A stretch of 64,000 bases of DNA. Source: Chinchilla lanigera. Taxonomy: Eukaryota; Chordata; Mammalia; Rodentia; Chinchillidae. The notes beneath the pieces are model-generated. The model was given only the letters and a program-made list of their open reading frames with translations, was not told the DNA's origin and searched no databases. Every line of letters begins with the position of its first letter. The first letter of the stretch is position 1. Both the position numbers and the translations under genes were made by a program. This document shows positions 58,820 to 64,000 of the stretch, in pieces. The stretch spans positions 13,523,175 through 13,587,174 of the forward strand of contig NW_004955447.1 in NCBI RefSeq assembly GCF_000276665.1, read 5' to 3'.

Positions 58820-59270
58820 AGTGGAAAAGCGCCTCTTACTTCACTTTTACCTTTCCAACCTACTGCATATAATACGGCCTCCTCACCTGTTGTTCATGGA
58901 TGCCAGCAGTTCACGCCCTGGTTCTTCATCCATGCCGACATCTTGGGCACTGTTTCCATTTCCCCTTAGACCCATCTGCTCCCCAGAGTCACAGAACCTG
59001 CCCTGCCCTACCAAAAACACCAATTCTTGTACTTCCGGCCTGTAAAAAGCCTATAAATAAGCCCAGACCACCAAACGGCAGGGGCTGGTTCTCTTCATTG
59101 CTGGGAGCAAGGCTGGCCAGGACCACTGGTGTAAAATAAAGCTGTTCACTGCCTCCAAACTCTGGGTGTTGTTTCAGTGTTTCTGCTTGCTGTAGCACTA
59201 GGAGAGAATCTCTGTGTGTTCTCCAATTTCTGGTGGCTCCTCTTGGCCTCTGGCTATGTAACGCCAGTCT
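58820..59270 (+). repeat. Probable ERV LTR downstream of env remnant
   Basis: A TATA-like 'cctataaataagccc' (about 59050) and AATAAA ('gtaaaataaagctg', about 59135) are spaced as in U3-R. A C/T-rich U5-like part with 'tctgggtgttgtttc' follows. A purine-rich stretch 'aagagaggaataaag' precedes TGGAAAAGCGCC at about 58820. The edges are estimates. Confidence 0.45.
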
Positions 59271-60015
59271 CTGCTCCACTTTTCACAAGGCCTTTTCCCT
59301 TGTGTCTCCTTTCCCTCCACATTACTCTTATGAGGGCACCTTTCTTCAACCCTATATCACTAGATTTGGGATTCACTTGAAAACTCCAAAAGGACTTATC
59401 TTGAGATTCTTAGCTTCATCTACAATGACACTTTTTCCAAACAATGTTCCATTCATGTAATTTGGGAATCAGCATATGGACAAATGTTTTCCAGAATTAC
59501 CATTCAACATCTGCCTAGATGAGGGTTATTTGGCAATGTTAGAATAAATTAATTTTAAAAGAGATCTTGACCAGTCTGAGACAGTCAGAGAGTGACAGTT
59601 CCTTTGGAAGGACAGCCAGAACATCAGCGGTGGCTGGTAATTCAGAAGCAAACAACCAAAAGGAAGAAACTGATTATTTTCCGGAAGCAGTTGGTGATGG
59701 AGTTTCCAAAAGTAATTACAAAATCACCTTAAAAATAAAAGAGTCATCCTATAACCTCACTGAGCCAGCTTACTAATGTACCAGTTGGTAAGACTTTTCT
59801 GGATCCTGTTTTTCTTCTCTCACTGGTGCCGTCTTCCATCAACAAACTGGAGAAGGGAATTTAAAGTGAGGAGGAAAAAAGAACTCACAGTACGTTTTTC
59901 TAAGGCAAAGATGTCATCGACCCTGGCTGTCACTGGGAAAGGATCTCAAGAGTCTGACCTTTGAGTAAGGTTGAATAAAGACTGGAGAGGTAGTCAACAC
60001 ACAAGATTTGAAACT
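59271..60015. other. Unassigned DNA, no gene seen
   Basis: Frames of 60-75 codons without domains; no recognised repeats. Confidence 0.45.
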
Positions 60016-60213
60016 CTAGCCAAGCATAATGGTAAACACCTCTAATTCCAGCACTCTGGGAAGCTGCAGCAGGAGGATCACAAGTTTCAACCCAGCCTGG
60101 GCAACTTAGTGAGACCCTGTCTCAAAACTTTAAAAATTTAATGAAAAGGACTGGGGCGGTAACTGAATAAGAAGGCCCTGGATTCAATCTCCGGTACCAA
60201 AAAAAAAACCAAA
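60016..60213 (+). mobile_element. B1-ID dimeric SINE, sense
   Basis: B1 half: 'agccaagcataatggtaaacacctctaattcc', 'gcagcaggaggatcacaagtttc', 'gggcaacttagtgagaccctgtctc'. Linker 'aaaactttaaaaatttaatg'. ID half: 'ggactggggcggtaactg', 'ggccctggattcaatctccggtacc', then a short A-tail. An imperfect repeat ('gatttgaaactc' / 'atatttgatactg') may be the target duplication. Confidence 0.85.
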
Positions 60214-61689
60214 ATATTTGATACTGTAAGTCATTCTTCCCATCTTAAAGTGATGACAGGATGTTATATTCTCTAAGAATAATCATAAAAATGCCAGGAA
60301 TCCCTAAAATCTCATCCAGACTCCCAGTAGGACCTTCCAAATTTTAAGGAAACAGGAGACATTCAAACAAAACAATTAAAGTCTGACTGTCTTCCACAAG
60401 TTTTCATTGGTTAAGCTGCAAAATACATGCAGAAACTAGTATCTAAGAGCATTCCTGACTCAGGACATTATTAAGATGAACAATGGTATAGATTTACAAT
60501 TGGACCAGAATTATTGCCCCACAGTTTGGAAAACGAAAATGAGAATTAGATTCAGTTTCCTCTGTAGACCGATACACAGCTGAGCTCTAATGGGTATTCA
60601 ATGGGACCTGACAGCACCCTTCAGTCCAGACGCATGGAGAAGACCAGCCACAATCAGCGTGAAGGATGCCTTTTGGCCTCGCCTTGGGTGCCGTCCTCCG
60701 TGCCGCAGGCTGACGCTGTGCAGAATGATGCACCCTGGAAGCCCCGATTATTGGTTCTGTCATCCTCCCTGCATGCGCCTTCCCTTATACACTTCCTTGA
60801 GTAAATCCTGAAATAAACACTATTTCTCAGACAGTGATGGAAGAATGCCTTTTTCCTCTCTAATTCACTGCAAGAGGTATACGAGGGCTGCTTTGCTGCA
60901 GCCCTGCCCAATCTGTGCTGAGTGGTATGTGGTCTCTCTGTTGTCACTTTATCAGGGAGATTCTGTCTGTGGAGGGTCAATATTTTCTTACATACTGTGT
61001 CAAGATAAAGTAAATTTGAAATGCATTTTTCCACAGATAATCACTTCTGGTTTTAAATGAAACATTAAAATTCATCTCCCTTTATATAAAATATGGATAC
61101 CATGACCATTTCTACTTGATAAATGTAGCCCTAGTAGAAGACAAACACACAAGTCTTAAGAGAATGATCACACAATAGCTTTCTGCCCAGTATCATTACA
61201 TTATTTAGACAACTGAAAATTGTATTAGCGAACACCTACACATACGTTTGTGCATATACATTTAAAAGTTACTACTTCATAGAATATTTGGTGCTTTAGG
61301 ATTGCTCAAAGTTCAAAGCTTAAGAATGTAGGAAATTTGAAATATGAACATATGGGAAGCTTTACCTTAATAAACCTTTAAAATATATTAAAAACTTTTT
61401 CTAAATATTAAAATATGCTCTCCTAATGATATTGCTTTTGATGATATCTATTAGTAAAGTATGTGTTTCTCAGAAAAAGCAGGAAAGCTCAACCTTTTCC
61501 CAAGTTATTTACTGTAACATAAAATAAAGAGGAAAATTTGGTCATTAATCAATAATATATTTTAAAAACACCACTTCTATAAGTAGAGCTTGTGTACTAG
61601 AACTTTTATACATGAGATTCTGATAAGATTCTCAGTTTCCACACAAAATGTTTAAAGAATACTGGTTAATAGTGTGTACCATTCTATCT
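60214..61689. other. Unassigned DNA with a GC-richer patch at 60580-60830
   Basis: The patch ends with AATAAA ('gaaataaacac', about 60812) and could be an LTR or the end of a processed copy, but I recognise no family. The 126-codon minus-strand frame at 60654-61034 crosses it with no domain. The remainder is AT-rich unique DNA. Confidence 0.4.
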
Positions 61690-61805
61690 CTAAAAATGAT
61701 ACCAACAGTTGTAAGTCCTTACTCTGCATTAAGTGCAGGCTGAGGGTTTAAAACGCTCTGTTGCTTTTAATCCTCCTCCTCAGCCAATGAAGGAAGGCCC
61801 TCAAA
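61690..61805 (-). repeat. MIR SINE, antisense, worn
   Basis: 'ccttactctgcattaagtgcaggctgagggtttaaaacgctctgttgcttttaatcctcctcctcagccaatgaagg' resembles the reversed MIR centre. Confidence 0.55.
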
Positions 61806-62929
61806 TTCATACAACCAGCTAGGGGCCAAAGCACGGAAGATTTCTACTTTCCCCCTAGGTCCCAGTCAAGGGCAGTCTAGTTCATTGCTCAATTTACTAA
61901 ACCATTACCTCTTGCAAAAAGAGGGAGGCATTAATTTATTTTTAAGGAAAGTGATTATTCCTCCAAAGGAAAATTAATTACCCTCCAAGTATCACCATCT
62001 GTTTTAATGTTTTCAAGCCTAAACTCTGAAGAGAGACACAGTAACTTTAATATGTCCCCAATGGTAGAGTCCAAATGACTTTTGTCATTAAGACAAAGTA
62101 GAATCATCCTGCATGCAGAAATTGAGAGTAATAGTATATGTTGTCTCCGAAGCCTATGAAAAGGTTCTCTTAGTTCACAGCAAAATGGCCTTTTCTCTAG
62201 AGGAGTTCAGAGAACTGTAGAAACCCATTACTCACATTCACCATAATGCTATGGAGAACCAGAGAAGAATATGGAAAGCTACTGGTTTCTGGTCAAATAT
62301 TCTACAAATTGTCTTCCTCTCATAGGAGAAAAGTTTATGTGGCAACAGAATTTTAGCATATATTCACCATATGCAGTCATGCTAGTTTACAGAGATACTC
62401 TGGTGAACAAGGGTATCTTCTTCCTGACCCTGACAAGCTCCTTGGCTGCCCTAAATGGATTTTCTCCACTGAGCACTCATATCAATAGTATGAAATAAGA
62501 ATTATTATATTTTGCAGATGTGAAAACAACTGCTCAGAAAGGCTAATGTGTTCAAGATAGTTCTAGCCTGTAAATGTTCTGCTATGGTTGATTTATAACT
62601 GCTACTGGTACTTAAAAGGGAGCACAGAGATAGTTGAAAGCAAATGATTATGATGTTCATAAAAATCAGTCCTAATTATGTTTATGCAAGTCTTTGAGCT
62701 GATATTTGATCTCCAGCATATCTGACTCCAATCCTGAGCTCTTAACAATCCAACTGTATGTCTTATATATTCTAATTTTGAAACAGTCTTATGATGTGTC
62801 ATTCTGAGTAATTGCAATTTTATAGAAATTTTGGCAAGATAGCACACAGAAATCCTGAATGCCCTTCATCTTAATGTTATCATTTTACATTCATAAAATC
62901 TAATAAAACAACACTGATACATCGCGACG
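61806..62929. other. Mostly unique DNA, MIR trace near 62500-62570
   Basis: 'attatattttgcagatgtgaaaacaactgctcagaaaggctaatgtg' (about 62503) resembles a reversed MIR core. Nothing else recognised. Confidence 0.4.
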
Positions 62930-63125
62930 ACAACATTCCTCCATCAAAGTCCTTTTCCTGTCCCCCAATGCTGTCTAGGATCCCTCATGAGCTTAGCTGT
63001 GCCGTGTCCTGAGCACAGTCTGGGCTGTAATGCTTTCTCAGACTTTTCTTTTTGTTCATGATCCTGATAGTTCCGAGTAGTACTGGTCAGGAATTGTGTA
63101 AAATGCCCTCAATCTTGAATATTCT
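62930..63125. repeat. Possible old L1-type 3' UTR fragment
   Basis: 'gatagttccgagtagtactggtcaggaattgtgtaaaatgccctcaatcttgaatattcttttagtctga' resembles a segment common in old L1 3' ends. Weak. Confidence 0.35.
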
Positions 63126-64000
63126 TTTAGTCTGAAATTCTGTCTTAGTGCAATAGGAAGCACATCAGTGGACTTTTAAGGCTTATCCAGGTCCACAGGG
63201 GCTTCAGAAGGAAAGTGAGGCTTAAAAAATACTAAGAAGCAGGATGCTTAAAGAGGATTAAAACGTGGGCCTTTCTACAGTGCTAGAAACCCTCTGTGTC
63301 ATTATAAAGGGCACAGGCCTGTATGAGCAACTTTGCTTCCCCAAACCTGTATGGTTTCCTAATTCTAAAAATGCATTCTGTGCCAGAACATGTAAGTAAA
63401 TAACACTGAAGAAAATGGGAGTCAGCTTCCTTATTGTTAGAGAAGGGAATTACACATAAAAAGAAGGAAAAGCAAAGCAGAATACCAACAGAAGTCTCCA
63501 AGTTAGAGCAGCCAGAGAAAGTCAAACAGACCTGACCTTCAGGTCAGGTTCCACTGTGGCTGTATTTTGCTCACAATGTTGGCCTCACAGAATATTTGTT
63601 TGATGGTTGTTTTTGTTTTGGGGGTTTTGTGGGTTTTTCTTTTTTTTAATAGGTAACAGATTTTAGAAGGCAAAACTTTTTTTTGGCTGAGCCGGAGGGT
63701 GGCCATCAGCTGTAGGAAGGAAGGCAGGTATGAGGTCCCCTGACTCCCCCGACTTGTCACACTCAGCCTTTGGCATTTGCTCAACATGTTTCCTTTGCTA
63801 CGCAAACTGTGGTCTCCCCAATTCACCTCTCCCCCCTACTTTCACCCGGTTCCTTGCTTTATTTGTATTATCTTCTTGTCCTTTTAGAACTAAGGAAGGC
63901 TTAAAATTTACTAAATAGTTAAGCACTTACTAATAGTTAAACCTTAAATAAATGAAAACATTTCTCTGAAACTGAGAAAATGGTGAGAGAACAGTGACTG
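63126..64000. other. Unassigned DNA to the end of the window
   Basis: No recognised gene or repeat. A T/G-rich run ('tttttgttttgggggttttg', about 63610) is present. Confidence 0.45.

Noticed and set aside
60654..61034. 126-codon minus-strand frame
   Set aside because: No family features; overlapped by plus-strand frames in the same GC-richer patch.

Overview
The window reads as a gene-poor, non-coding stretch of a placental mammal nuclear genome, most likely a rodent. Evidence for a rodent: two well-preserved ID-type SINEs (tRNA-Ala/BC1-like, A and B boxes, A-rich tails, perfect target-site duplications), older ID copies, 7SL-derived B1 pieces, B1-ID dimers, and many rodent-type ERVL-MaLR (MT/ORR1-like) LTRs. 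The B1-ID dimers and the unusual young ID consensus (with a ...ACCGGAGAAAAACC tail junction) suggest the squirrel/beaver side of the rodents rather than mouse or rat. I lean towards Castor, from memory only. No protein-coding exon, tRNA, rRNA, CRISPR array or bacterial feature was found. Longest open frames are about 100-200 codons and fall in repeats, on the wrong strand of repeats, or in low-complexity DNA.

Layout. 1-10 kb: mostly unique AT-rich DNA, an AT-expanded MIR, one old LTR-like block (3.4-4.0 kb), an antisense L2 (5.9-6.3 kb), a possible conserved non-coding element (about 6.9-7.1 kb), and an inverted repeat of about 215 bp arms around a 752 bp spacer (8.6-9.8 kb). 10-18 kb: MER20, a MaLR LTR, a GATA/GACA satellite, MIR, L2, and a MER5A interrupted by a young ID SINE. 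18.9-22.9 kb: a dense repeat nest made of a tandem MaLR array on the minus strand, triplicated flank blocks, a MaLR LTR split by another LTR-like insertion and carrying a young ID SINE, then a hAT-type MITE with an intact 8-bp target duplication. 23-30 kb: mainly unique DNA plus a pyrimidine satellite beside an antisense B1-ID dimer. 30-36.6 kb: MaLR/MLT1 LTRs and an L2.

36.6-38.7 kb holds the most informative locus: a 5'-truncated gammaretrovirus-like (ERV1) endogenous retrovirus piece with a broken env transmembrane subunit, a polypurine tract, a U3-R that ends in a poly(A) run shortly after AATAAA, and a 13-bp direct repeat on both sides. It is best read as an ERV RNA copied back by L1 machinery, later hit by a MaLR LTR. 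A second copy of the env tail lies about 0.8 kb upstream. 38.7-55 kb: MLT1, MIR, L2, an antisense L1 5' end, MaLR LTRs, B1, and a Tc/mariner-like relic. 55-64 kb: B1 fragments, a second ERV env-tail remnant with an LTR-like promoter/poly(A) region (58.5-59.3 kb), a B1-ID dimer and old MIR/L1 traces.

No genes act together here. The interest is in repeat archaeology and a few unexplained or possibly regulatory unique blocks. All family names come from recognising consensus patterns by eye, without database support, and boundaries of old repeats are approximate.
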